This document shows positions 9,281 to 16,663 of a stretch of DNA of 64,000 bases, piece by piece (within the stretch, counting starts at the first letter, position 1; every line of letters starts with the position of its first letter). The position numbers and the translations under genes are program-made. The stretch is from Pseudochrobactrum saccharolyticum (GTDB lineage Bacteria > Pseudomonadota > Alphaproteobacteria > Rhizobiales > Rhizobiaceae): positions 372,001 through 436,000 of the forward strand of contig NZ_VZPG01000003.1 in assembly GCF_008801715.1 (NCBI RefSeq). Direction: 5' to 3'. Under the pieces are notes generated by a model. It was given only the letters and a program-made list of their open reading frames with translations. It ran no database searches and had not been told where the DNA came from.

Positions 9281-9335
9281 GAAAAGAAAAAACCCCGCAT
9301 CGAACCTCACCACTCTGGAGAGGCCGAAACGGGGC
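9281..9335 (-). terminator. Leader terminator in front of amiC-like gene (candidate ANTAR antitermination site)
   Basis: On the minus strand the stem CCCCG/CGGGG (plus-strand positions 9330-9334 and 9293-9297) encloses an inner CCTC-TCC/GG-TGAGG hairpin with loop AGAGT, and is followed by TTTTTTCTTTT. This is an intrinsic terminator 10 to 60 bases before the operon's first start codon, where it would stop transcription of all seven genes unless overridden. The first gene pair encodes an AmiC/AmiR-like sensor-antiterminator, so this is the expected target. The loop begins A-x-x-G as ANTAR loops do, but I do not see a fully canonical pair of hexaloops. Confidence 0.75.
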
Positions 9336-9339
9336 TTGG

Positions 9340-9360
9340 ATGCCATTTATTGAATGGCAT
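9340..9360 (-). promoter_or_regulatory. Leader hairpin 1 of the amide operon
   Basis: Perfect 8-bp inverted repeat ATGCCATT/AATGGCAT with a 5-base loop, just 5' of the leader terminator on the minus strand. ANTAR proteins recognise two successive hairpins, the second overlapping the terminator, and this would be the first. Its loop (CAATA on the minus strand) does not match the A-x-x-G consensus, so the role is inferred from position only. It could instead be an operator. Confidence 0.5.
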
Positions 9361-9431
9361 TTAATATAAGATTTTCGCGCTTTGCAAGATGTATAATGAA
9401 TATGAGCGCAAAGAGAAATTTAATTGCGCTA

Positions 9432-9453
9432 AAAGCGACAAAAATGTCGCTTT
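9432..9453 (-). terminator. Hairpin after the fkbM-type gene
   Basis: The inverted repeat AAAGCGACA/TGTCGCTTT with a 4-base loop begins 7 bases beyond the stop codon of the methyltransferase gene on the minus strand. The following U-run is short (TTAGCGC), so termination may be weak. It separates the methyltransferase from the amide operon promoter region (9361-9431), in which I could not assign a promoter with confidence. Confidence 0.5.
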
Positions 9454-9459
9454 AATTAT

Positions 9460-10173
9460 TTACAGTCCCATGTGATGTTCAGCTGTATCATCCTCATATT
9501 CACGCACAGTTTCGTCCTTGGCGAATAGAACGCACGGACCGTAAGACCCGCGCGGATCATAGGCATAACCTTTTTCCGCCAGCGCCTGTGTTATATCGCG
9601 GATGCCGGCCAGACCGTAGAGATGATCATGAAGCTCAAGGAAAATACGTTCAATGCCGCTCAGATCCGCTTTTTGCAGCAGATCGCGCTCGGCACCTTCA
9701 ATATCCATCACCAGCACATTGATCTCATGCGCAGCTATAAAATTATCAATATTGGCTGAGGCCAGCGAAATTTCATGCTCATAAGGCCCCTGTTCCTTGT
9801 CCATTGAGGACATCCAGAGATCTTTGCGGACATAAAAACGGTGATCGGCCGGTTCACCTGCAGCGAGAATACCCTGCGTCAGCAACACATTGCCCGCAGT
9901 ATTCGTATCCAGCACACGCTGTGCAAGTGCTGCGGTTGAAGGATTGGCTTCAAAAGCCCAGATCCGCACATCGGGGATCGTGGCCATCAGAGAGGTGATC
10001 ACACCGATACCGGAGCCGAGTTCCAGAACACGGTCGCCGCGTTTCACAGCTTTAAAAACCCATTTGGCTTCTTTAGCCTCATAACGTCCGCTGATTATTG
10101 CCTGCCAGATAACAGGCGAAACCTCGTCAGGGGCGAAAGGGATCTTAATACCGTGCAATGTGACAGTGTCCAC
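9460..10173 (-). CDS. FkbM-family SAM-dependent methyltransferase
   Basis: 237 residues. SAM motif I is VLELGSGIGVITSLMA (residues about 50-65), motif II IWAFEANPSTAALAQR, and the FkbM region INVLVMDIEGAERDLLQKADL follows. The family O-methylates hydroxyl groups, usually of sugars, polyketides or other secondary metabolites. The acceptor cannot be read from sequence and there is no glycan or polyketide cluster next to it. Translation starts at GTG with AAGGAG seven bases upstream. That site lies inside a long hairpin (separate entry). It is monocistronic between two oppositely oriented intergenic regions. Confidence 0.85.
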   Translation of the reverse strand: MDTVTLHGIKIPFAPDEVSPVIWQAIISGRYEAKEAKWVFKAVKRGDRVLELGSGIGVITSLMATIPDVRIWAFEANPSTAALAQRVLDTNTAGNVLLTQGILAAGEPADHRFYVRKDLWMSSMDKEQGPYEHEISLASANIDNFIAAHEINVLVMDIEGAERDLLQKADLSGIERIFLELHDHLYGLAGIRDITQALAEKGYAYDPRGSYGPCVLFAKDETVREYEDDTAEHHMGL

Positions 10174-10227
10174 GCCTGTGCTCCTTTGGCGCTTGAAATT
10201 TGCGACATTTCAGGAGCACAAACAGGC
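10174..10227 (-). promoter_or_regulatory. Hairpin masking the Shine-Dalgarno of the fkbM-type gene
   Basis: On the minus strand the 5' arm TGTGCTCCT (plus 10212-10220) is fully complementary to AGGAGCACA (plus 10177-10185), which contains the AGGAG ribosome site. The outer GCCTG/CAGGC-type pairing extends the stem to the GTG start. A second hairpin, GAAAT/ATTTC, fills the inside. The fold would block initiation unless opened by heat, a ligand, an sRNA or a protein. Confidence 0.6.
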
Positions 10228-10313
10228 TGCCCATGCGCTCTTCTGAAAGAATAGGCAGGACATAACATATATATGAAATTTAGTATATTTTTTAACGCAT
10301 TATATTGCTTATA

Positions 10314-12245
10314 TTATGTGCGAAGATGCGCCAGCTCAGAAGCTGAAACCGGACGACCGAACAAATAACCCTGAACCTGATCGCAACCGACCCGTTTCAG
10401 ACATTCCAGCTCTTCTTCGGTTTCAATCCCTTCCGCAATCGTAATCATACCAAGGCTCTGACCGATCCCTGTCACCAGTTCCACGATAGCCAGAGCATCA
10501 GGATTGGTTGTCACATCACGGATGAAAGACCGGTCAATTTTGATCTTATCAAACGGGAAACTGCTCAGGCTGCCCAGCGATGAATAGCCGGTACCAAAAT
10601 CATCCATGGCAATCTGAATACCAACGGCTTTCAATTGCCGCAGCGTATGCAAAGTCTGCTCATTCTTGTCGAGCAAAACGGATTCTGTAATTTCCAGTTC
10701 CAGCCGCTCAGGATTGAGTCCGCTTTCCCGTAAAATTGACGTGACGCGCTGGATCAGATTTTTTGTGATGAACTGCACCGGTGACAGGTTGACGGCAACT
10801 TTAAACGGTCTGCGCCAGCGGACAGCCTCCTGACAAGCCTGTTGCAGAACCCAGTCTCCCAGCTCGTGGATCAGGCCGGTTTTCTCGGCAACCGGAATAA
10901 ATTCTGATGGCGGAACAGCACCGCGCACCGGATGTGTCCAGCGCAGCAATGCCTCATAACCGCAAATCTCACGCGTATAGGTGTCGGCCTGCGGCTGATA
11001 GAAAACTTCCATCTCGCCGTTTTTCAGCGCATCACGAAGATCGGCCTCGAAGGCTTTTTTCTCGACAAGCCGCGTTTGCATATGCGGCTGGAAAATGCAG
11101 GCATGGCCGGTACCCAGCGCTTTGGCCTCATAGAGCGCAAGATCGGCATGTTTGAACAGCTCTTCCACATCCGGCTCGGTCGAGGAAATAGCAACACCAA
11201 TACAGGTGCCGATCTTAATTTCCCTGTCATTGATATTATAGGGAGAGCTGATAACGCGCATCAGATGGCGGGCAAATTCAAGGGCTTTTTCAGGAAAAAG
11301 ACCCGCTGATAAAACCGCAAATTCATCACCGCCGAGACGGCAAATCAGGTCATCTTTATGGCTGAACTCAACCAAACGGTTGGCAACCGCCTGCAAAAGC
11401 ACATCCCCGACATCATGTCCCAGCGTGTCATTCACATCCTTGAAACCGTCAAGGTCAAACAACAAGACCACGGCAGGCGGCCCGCCTTCTCTCGCATCCT
11501 TCATACGGGCATTGAGATCCTGACGGAACAGAACACGGTTCGGCAAGCCCGTCAGCGCATCATGATGAGCTGAATGCTCAAGCCGGTCATTCTGCGATTG
11601 CAATTCACCCGATGTTTCGCGCAGGTCTTCTGTCAGGCGCTGCATATGCCCGTGTGCACGGTTCAACATACTGTTCTGGCGCAGCAGCAAAATAATCATG
11701 GTGATACCGCAGAGGATAAGTCCTGCTGCAAGAGCGGTATAAATATAATGGAGATTGCGCACTTCAAGCTGTGCGGCATCAATCACACTCACATCATATT
11801 CAACAGAAGAAGATGCCAGCCCAGTCAGCGGCCCGACCAGCTGGCTCATTTCCGGCAAAAGCTCTTTCGCCCGTTCCGGTGTGAGTTCCGCCAGCTGATG
11901 ATCCAGCTTATTAAGCGCGGCGCGGAGATTTTGGATAACCAGATAGCGGGATGGGTCTTTATTGACGAATTCCTGCAAAGTACCTTGCTGCACAAATTCC
12001 ATGCGGCTGATCATGATATCAAGCCGGAGCGAAATCTCGTCAATATCCGCATTTTTCAGGCCGAGAGCATAAGCGGCAAGTTGCTGTTCAAGGCGCAAAT
12101 ATTCTGACACCATCTGGCTGACAGCCCAGGAGTCATTATAACGGGCAACCTTCTGCAGTGCAGTTTGTCGCTCAGCAATGACATAGGCTATGTAGCCTGT
12201 TGCCAATACAAAACAGCAAATAACAATACCGAGTATGCGTCTCAC
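10314..12245 (-). CDS. Membrane-bound GGDEF/EAL cyclic-di-GMP protein
   Basis: The frame opens at 12284 inside the upstream gene, but a GTG at 12245 with AGAGG five bases before it gives the sequence VRRILGIVICCFVLATGYIAY, a proper first membrane segment, so I prefer it (643 residues). A periplasmic helical sensor of about 140 residues lies between two membrane segments (the second is YIYTALAAGLILCGITMIILLL). A GGDEF domain with intact CRLGGDEFAVL follows, then an EAL domain with YEALLRW, LEITESVLL and DDFGTGYSSL. The catalytic residues of both domains appear present. The RxxD inhibitory site before GGDEF reads H-K-D-D, so feedback inhibition may be lost. It follows the periplasmic protein gene by 8 bases. 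Confidence 0.92.
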   Translation of the reverse strand: MRRILGIVICCFVLATGYIAYVIAERQTALQKVARYNDSWAVSQMVSEYLRLEQQLAAYALGLKNADIDEISLRLDIMISRMEFVQQGTLQEFVNKDPSRYLVIQNLRAALNKLDHQLAELTPERAKELLPEMSQLVGPLTGLASSSVEYDVSVIDAAQLEVRNLHYIYTALAAGLILCGITMIILLLRQNSMLNRAHGHMQRLTEDLRETSGELQSQNDRLEHSAHHDALTGLPNRVLFRQDLNARMKDAREGGPPAVVLLFDLDGFKDVNDTLGHDVGDVLLQAVANRLVEFSHKDDLICRLGGDEFAVLSAGLFPEKALEFARHLMRVISSPYNINDREIKIGTCIGVAISSTEPDVEELFKHADLALYEAKALGTGHACIFQPHMQTRLVEKKAFEADLRDALKNGEMEVFYQPQADTYTREICGYEALLRWTHPVRGAVPPSEFIPVAEKTGLIHELGDWVLQQACQEAVRWRRPFKVAVNLSPVQFITKNLIQRVTSILRESGLNPERLELEITESVLLDKNEQTLHTLRQLKAVGIQIAMDDFGTGYSSLGSLSSFPFDKIKIDRSFIRDVTTNPDALAIVELVTGIGQSLGMITIAEGIETEEELECLKRVGCDQVQGYLFGRPVSASELAHLRT

Positions 12246-12253
12246 ACAAGCCT

Positions 12254-12760
12254 CTATTCGACTATGAGCTTCGCCACCTGCCACGCGGAGCGTGTGTAGT
12301 AAGTCTGGCTTTGCAATTGCGGATCACTGTCATACGGGTAGATAATGAAAAGCGGCCCTTTCTCGCGGACCGTGATAAAACTTCCGTCACGCTTCATGGC
12401 CAGTATGACCTTAAATTTCTTAAAGTCTTCTAACGGAATTTTCGTCACATAATCATTCAGTGCCACAGCTGTAACAGTTGTGCCCTTGGCACCGACCGTT
12501 TCCATCAGCTTGTCAAGAGACACACCTTCAAAACGGGTACGGCCATTATACCACGGGTTTGCGGTCTCTGTGACCTGCATCCCCATTGCCACCAGCATGT
12601 CGCGGTCAAATTCTGCGGTATCGCCGTTGTTCTTATTTTCAATCGCACCGGATATCATCAATATCGGCTTACCTTCCGGCTTTGCGAGTGAACCGGCAGC
12701 GGCACCGGAAACCATCATACAGGTCAGAATCAGATAGATCACCAAGCGCTTTAAGATCAT
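12254..12760 (-). CDS. Periplasmic protein of the molybdopterin-oxidoreductase (SUOX-like) fold, likely sensor partner
   Basis: 168 residues with a signal peptide (MILKRLVIYLILTCMMVSGAAAGSLA). The rest resembles the small bacterial oxidoreductase-molybdopterin-binding family: FEGVSLDKLMETVGAKGTTVTAVALNDY, a Met-rich middle, and the end GPLFIIYPYDSDPQLQSQTYYTRSAWQV. The only cysteine is in the signal peptide, so the mature protein lacks the Cys that ligates molybdenum in sulfite oxidase. A binding or sensing role is more likely than catalysis. It is co-transcribed with the GGDEF/EAL gene 8 bases downstream, whose sensor domain faces the same compartment. That functional link is an inference. 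Confidence 0.75.
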   Translation of the reverse strand: MILKRLVIYLILTCMMVSGAAAGSLAKPEGKPILMISGAIENKNNGDTAEFDRDMLVAMGMQVTETANPWYNGRTRFEGVSLDKLMETVGAKGTTVTAVALNDYVTKIPLEDFKKFKVILAMKRDGSFITVREKGPLFIIYPYDSDPQLQSQTYYTRSAWQVAKLIVE

Positions 12761-12892
12761 TATATTTCTCCCTGATAATTTAGAATAATATATTGAAATC
12801 CATCAATCAGTACATGGGAAAATATGCACATCCCAATCTATTTGTTTTAAGGTAAATTAGCCGTTCATTTTTAACGCGTCCTTGCGAATCAC

Positions 12893-12908
12893 ATAAGTGT
12901 ATGCTTAT
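12893..12908. promoter_or_regulatory. Inverted repeat before the arsR-type gene, candidate operator
   Basis: ATAAG-6-CTTAT lies 9 bases upstream of the ATG chosen for the ArsR-family gene. ArsR repressors commonly bind such palindromes and repress themselves. No other site is obvious in the 12761-12892 stretch. Confidence 0.4.
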
Positions 12909-12917
12909 CTGTTAGGC

Positions 12918-13232
12918 ATGACAGAAAACGATATTTTCAAGGCTCTGGCCGATCCGACACGACGCGCTGTTTTTGAAAAACTGGCAACCGGCAGTATGAA
13001 TGCCAGCTCCCTGCGCGAAGGGATGGACATCAGCCAACCGGCAATGTCCCAGCATCTTGCAGTTCTTCGCAGTGCAGGCCTCATCAGAGAACAGCGGCAG
13101 GGACGCTTTGTGAATTACGAAGTCGATCCTGAGGGGCTTGCCCTCATCGCCCAATGGCTTGCAAAATACCGCGCTTACTGGCCTGCACGTGTTGATGCCC
13201 TCAAAACCCTGCTGAAGGATATGGATCAATGA
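12918..13232 (+). CDS. ArsR-family winged-helix transcriptional regulator
   Basis: 104 residues from the ATG at 12918. A GTG at 12897 would add seven residues that overlap the candidate operator. The sequence MTENDIFKALADPTRRAVFEKLATGSMNASSLREGMDISQPAMSQHLAVLRSAGLIREQRQGRFVNYEV is a typical ArsR HTH with recognition helix around QPAMSQHLAVLRSAG. It has no CxC metal site, as usual for the subgroup paired with AHSA1/SRPBCC proteins. Its last codons overlap the next start by four bases (ATGA). It probably represses its own two-gene operon in response to an unknown small molecule. Confidence 0.92.
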   Translation: MTENDIFKALADPTRRAVFEKLATGSMNASSLREGMDISQPAMSQHLAVLRSAGLIREQRQGRFVNYEVDPEGLALIAQWLAKYRAYWPARVDALKTLLKDMDQ

Positions 13233-13585
13233 CACAGGAAGAGCATACAGAAAACGCAGTCCGTCTTGTCTTTGAATATGATCTGGATGCCAGCCCGCAA
13301 AAAGTCTGGCGTGCGATCAGCATTCCTGAACTGCGGGCAAACTGGCTGCCGGATGCAGGCCTGAGTGAGACAGAACCGTCTGCCATTATTCCGCAGCAAC
13401 AAGCCTCTTACAGAATGCGGGATACGGAACCACCATATCTTGAAAGTGTCGTCACTTTTCAGATTGCCGCCAATGATAATGGCGGCACCAATCTCACGAT
13501 TATCCATGAGCTTGATGATGCACGCCTGCGTCTCAAACCGCAGGCAGCTAATACCAATATGCAGCCCGTCATGCGTGCCGCGTAA
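13229..13585 (+). CDS. AHSA1/SRPBCC-domain protein paired with ArsR regulator
   Basis: 118 residues. The opening [31 protein letters not shown] is the start of an SRPBCC (START-like) domain. It is short for the family (usually 140-160), and the middle strand region is reduced to [37 protein letters not shown] domains bind hydrophobic ligands in a deep cavity. The ATGA overlap with the arsR-type gene is the common two-gene arrangement in which the START-like protein may bind the inducer. No enzyme activity can be assigned. Confidence 0.8.
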   Translation: MTQEEHTENAVRLVFEYDLDASPQKVWRAISIPELRANWLPDAGLSETEPSAIIPQQQASYRMRDTEPPYLESVVTFQIAANDNGGTNLTIIHELDDARLRLKPQAANTNMQPVMRAA

Positions 13586-13626
13586 AATATAACAGCCTTA
13601 TAATCTCTCAAGAACGGAGCTTGCCG

Positions 13627-14226
13627 ATGCGCGAGATGATGCAACTCGTCCCTATGGTTGTTGAACAATCAGCAAAAGGGGAACGCTCTTTCGACATTTA
13701 CTCCCGCCTGCTGCGCGAGCGGATCATTTTTCTCAATGGCGAGGTCAATGATACTGTGGCCGCTCTGGTCTGCGCACAATTGCTGTTTCTGGAAGCGGAA
13801 AACCCGAACAAACCGGTCAGCCTTTATATCAATTCCCCCGGCGGGGCGATCACCAGTGGCTTGGCCATTTACGATACCATGCATTATATTCACGCGCCGG
13901 TGCACACATTATGCATGGGAACCGCCCGTTCCATGGGCTCATTTCTGCTGATGGCCGGAGAACCGGGCTTTCGTGCAGCATTACCCAATGCCAGCCTGCA
14001 TGTACATCAGCCGCTTGGCGGTTTTCAGGGGCAGGCATCCGATATTTTCATTCAGGCCGAAGAGATGCGTAAAACCAAACATCGCGTCATTGAATTCTAC
14101 GCCAGACATTGCGGCCGCAGCTATGAAGAGGTTGAACAAACTCTGGACCGCGACCGTTTTATGGATGCGCAGGAAGCACTGGAATGGGGCCTGATTGATA
14201 AAATTCTCAACAGCCGGTCACTCTGA
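13627..14226 (+). CDS. clpP: ATP-dependent Clp protease proteolytic subunit (ClpP-like)
   Basis: 199 residues from the ATG at 13627 (ACGGAG eight bases upstream). A TTG two codons earlier is less likely. ClpP hallmarks are [36 protein letters not shown], the nucleophile in [11 protein letters not shown], catalytic His in [16 protein letters not shown] and the Asp region [22 protein letters not shown]. The main ClpP of these bacteria has GQAASMG and an RIMIHQP context and sits beside clpX. This one differs and has no ATPase gene nearby, so it is probably a second ClpP isoform. It may form mixed rings with the housekeeping one. Confidence 0.9.
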   Translation: MREMMQLVPMVVEQSAKGERSFDIYSRLLRERIIFLNGEVNDTVAALVCAQLLFLEAENPNKPVSLYINSPGGAITSGLAIYDTMHYIHAPVHTLCMGTARSMGSFLLMAGEPGFRAALPNASLHVHQPLGGFQGQASDIFIQAEEMRKTKHRVIEFYARHCGRSYEEVEQTLDRDRFMDAQEALEWGLIDKILNSRSL

Positions 14227-14248
14227 CCGGCTGCCTTCATCAGAAACC

Positions 14249-14355
14249 AGAGCATTTCACAGTCAAGCTGGATCAACTTGACGCCCGTGATAATGCGACA
14301 GGCTAAGGAATCTAGAGCGAACACTGCGATCCAACATGAACGTAAATCGCTCTAG
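14249..14355. repeat. MITE-like intergenic repeat, copy 2 (107 bp, inverted relative to copy 1)
   Basis: Reading AGAGCATTTCACAGTCAAG to GTAAATCGCTCTAG, it is the reverse complement of the 1273-1413 element with about 34 bases fewer and roughly 80 percent identity in shared parts. As in copy 1, the terminal CTAG provides the TAG stop codon of a minus-strand gene (stop at 14352). Whether it moves, is processed as RNA or acts as a terminator is unknown. No ORF is inside. Confidence 0.8.
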
Positions 14356-15641
14356 TGCTTGAGCGGTAAAGACAGATGCCCGCGCAGCGTATCTGTCTGA
14401 TAATCTGTGCGGAACAAGCCGCGTTTTTGCAGAACCGGTACCACCTGCTCGACAAAATCCTCAATCGAGGAAGGCAATGACGGCGGCATCAGGTTGAAAC
14501 CATCCGCCCCTTCATTGCGCCACCACAATTCCATCTGGTCAGCAATTCCCTCAGGAGTGCCGACAATTGTGCAATGTCCGCCACCTGCTGCCAAACGCCC
14601 GAGCAATTGCCGCAATGTCGGCTGTTCTGTTTCAATAATCCGCAGGATTGTTGCATAGCGCCCTTTCGGCCCCGTGAAGTCCTCCAGCGGCGGCAAAGCT
14701 GGCACCGGAGCATCCAGTTCCCAGCCGGAGCAATCCTGCCCGATAAACATCCCAAGCTGGCGAAGGGAATCTCCTGTCGGCAACAGCTCGTCGAGTTCCC
14801 GCTGCTTGGCTTTCGCCTCTGCCTGCGTGGAAGCCACATAAGTCACCAGACCCGGCATCACCGGAATGCCCTTCTCCCGCCCAACAAGTTTTGCACGGCG
14901 CTGAATATCACGGTAATAATCCTGCGCGGCTGGCAGATCATAAGCCACGGCATAAATCGCCTCGGCTTTTGTCGCGGCCAATGCCCTGCCCTGATCCGAT
15001 GCGCCGGCCTGAAACAGAACCGGATGTCCCTGCGGCGGACGCGGAATGGTCAGCGGCCCCTGCGTCGAGAAATGCTCGCCTTTATGGTGGATGGCGCGCA
15101 AACCATCCTTGCGCGCATAATCACCGGAGCGGTCACAGGTAATCGTATCCGCATCCCATGAATCCCAAAGTTTCTGCACCGCTTCGATAAACTCTGCCGC
15201 ACGACCATAGCGCCATTCATGGGGCGGCATGTTCTCATAGCCATGATTGCGCGCCTCGCTGTCAAACATGGATGTCACCACATTCCAGCCGATGCGCCCT
15301 TTCGACAGATGATCCAATGAAGCCAGCGTACGCGCCGCATGAAACGGCGTGGTGAAAGTGCTGGAAACCGTGCTTATAAGACCGATTTTTTCCGTGACCT
15401 GTGCCAATGCTGCCAGCAAAGTCAGCGGGTCAAAATAGCTGCGCGGCCCGTCCGCAATATTATCGATCGCATGCCAGTCGGCGAAGAAAATCGCATCAAA
15501 TTTACCGCGCTCGGCAATCTGCGCCAGATTGGTGTAATAGCTGATATCACTGAGTTGCTCGACCGCCGATTGCGGATGCCGCCATGCGGCACGGTGATGC
15601 CCGCAACCGAAAATAAACAGATTAAGGTGCATTTCCCGCAT
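14352..15641 (-). CDS. LLM-class FMN-dependent monooxygenase (nitrilotriacetate monooxygenase-like)
   Basis: 429 residues starting at the ATG at 15641, which overlaps the SDR stop as ATGA. Family blocks are MHLNLFIFGCGHHRAAWRHP, IFFADWHAIDN, LISTVSSTFTTPFHAARTLASLDHLSKGRIGWNVVTS and NHGYENMPPHEWRYGRAAEF, and the late HCTIVGTPEGIADQMELWW. This is the NtaA/SnaA/DszA/DmoA branch, which uses FMNH2 from a separate reductase to oxygenate C-N or C-S compounds. It is the second gene of a unit led by a TPP riboswitch, so its substrate may be thiamin-related. No flavin reductase gene is adjacent. Its stop codon lies in repeat copy 2. Confidence 0.92.
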   Translation of the reverse strand: MREMHLNLFIFGCGHHRAAWRHPQSAVEQLSDISYYTNLAQIAERGKFDAIFFADWHAIDNIADGPRSYFDPLTLLAALAQVTEKIGLISTVSSTFTTPFHAARTLASLDHLSKGRIGWNVVTSMFDSEARNHGYENMPPHEWRYGRAAEFIEAVQKLWDSWDADTITCDRSGDYARKDGLRAIHHKGEHFSTQGPLTIPRPPQGHPVLFQAGASDQGRALAATKAEAIYAVAYDLPAAQDYYRDIQRRAKLVGREKGIPVMPGLVTYVASTQAEAKAKQRELDELLPTGDSLRQLGMFIGQDCSGWELDAPVPALPPLEDFTGPKGRYATILRIIETEQPTLRQLLGRLAAGGGHCTIVGTPEGIADQMELWWRNEGADGFNLMPPSLPSSIEDFVEQVVPVLQKRGLFRTDYQTDTLRGHLSLPLKH

Positions 15642-16420
15642 CAGTTTTTCACCAAACCGCCGTCCACAACCAGATTTTGTCCGGTCACGGAACGCGCCCA
15701 TGGCGAGGCAAAGAACAATGCTGTATCAGCAAATTCCGCAGGCGTGGTTACGCGGCGCAGCGGCGTGGCAGAGGCGATATAATCAAACACTGCCTCCGGT
15801 GTTGCAGCAGACGCATCGGTGGTGCGCAGCAAGCCGCCGGACAACATATTGACGGTGATATTCTTCTCACCCAGATCCTGCGCCAAAGTGCGGGTCAGTG
15901 ACAGCAAAGCGGCTTTAGCCGCCGTGTAATCATGGTACGGCACAACCGGATTTTGAAACAGGTTGGTGCCAATATTGATGATACGGCCAAAACCGGCCAG
16001 TTGCATACCAGCCAGAGCGGCCTGCGTGGTATTGAGCGCCCCGCGCACAATCCCTTCCATCTGCTGGTTCATCTGCTCCCAGCTAATCACATCCGCATGC
16101 GCACGGGCATCACCATTAAAACTGAAAGCCGGCAAAGCATTATTGACGACAGTTGTTACCGGCATACCAAAATGCTGCTGCGCCTTGGCAAACAGTGCCT
16201 GCACGGCAGCAACATCAGTGACGTCGGCCTGAACAGCCAGTGTCTTTTCCGGTGCAAGAGCAGTCAGTTCCACTGCTGCATCCGCACTGGTATGATAATT
16301 AATCACAACACGCGCGCCCTCGCGCAGAAAGGCTTTAACGAGATCGCGCCCCAGACCGCGCGCGCCGCCGGTGACAAGAACGAGCTGCTGGTGAAGTGGC
16401 AGATTAACTGGATCAGACAT
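15641..16420 (-). CDS. Short-chain dehydrogenase/reductase under TPP riboswitch
   Basis: 259 residues from the ATG at 16420 (GAGGGA seven bases upstream). An upstream in-frame start at 16456 lies in the riboswitch expression region and is rejected. SDR marks are the cofactor motif VLVTGGARGLGRDLV, the NNALP variant of NNAG, active-site Tyr and Lys in YHDYTAAKAALLSLTRTLA, and the end TGQNLVVDGGLV. It resembles 3-oxoacyl-ACP reductase-type SDRs. The gene is first in a two-gene unit with the LLM monooxygenase, and TPP-dependent control suggests thiamin salvage, breakdown or precursor chemistry. The reaction is unknown. Confidence 0.92.
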   Translation of the reverse strand: MSDPVNLPLHQQLVLVTGGARGLGRDLVKAFLREGARVVINYHTSADAAVELTALAPEKTLAVQADVTDVAAVQALFAKAQQHFGMPVTTVVNNALPAFSFNGDARAHADVISWEQMNQQMEGIVRGALNTTQAALAGMQLAGFGRIINIGTNLFQNPVVPYHDYTAAKAALLSLTRTLAQDLGEKNITVNMLSGGLLRTTDASAATPEAVFDYIASATPLRRVTTPAEFADTALFFASPWARSVTGQNLVVDGGLVKN

Positions 16421-16499
16421 ATAAATTCCCTCGCCTAAAAGAATACGGACGGCCAAGGGAATAAGGGCTTACACCGCATAAAATACGGTTGGGCACACA

Positions 16500-16577
16500 G
16501 ACATCCCTTCGCCAGTATGAGCTGGATCAGGTTCAACGGGTTTAAAATCTCAGCCCTGTAAAACAGGACACCCCGTG
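16500..16577 (-). promoter_or_regulatory. TPP (thi-box) riboswitch
   Basis: On the minus strand the conserved blocks appear in order: GGGGTGTCC, GGGCTGAGATTTTAAACCCG, TTGAACCTGATCCAGCTCATACTGGCGAAGGGATG. These are the CUGAGA and the CCUGAUC...UACYRGCG..GGGA elements of the thiamin pyrophosphate aptamer. Downstream, ATTCCCT/AGGGAAT (plus positions 16456-16462 and 16425-16431) can pair to hide the Shine-Dalgarno of the SDR gene, which would give translational off-switching when TPP binds. Confidence 0.95.
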
Positions 16578-16663
16578 TCATTCACGCAATGCTCTAGCAA
16601 GTTTAATAGCTGCGGACAAGCCTCCGTGGTTGTTCTGACGGATCAAGCCGGATAAGAAACCCT

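Noticed and set aside
9340-9360. Canonical ANTAR double hexaloop
   Set aside because: The hairpin is real, but its loop does not fit A-x-x-G. I keep it as a candidate only and do not claim the consensus motif.
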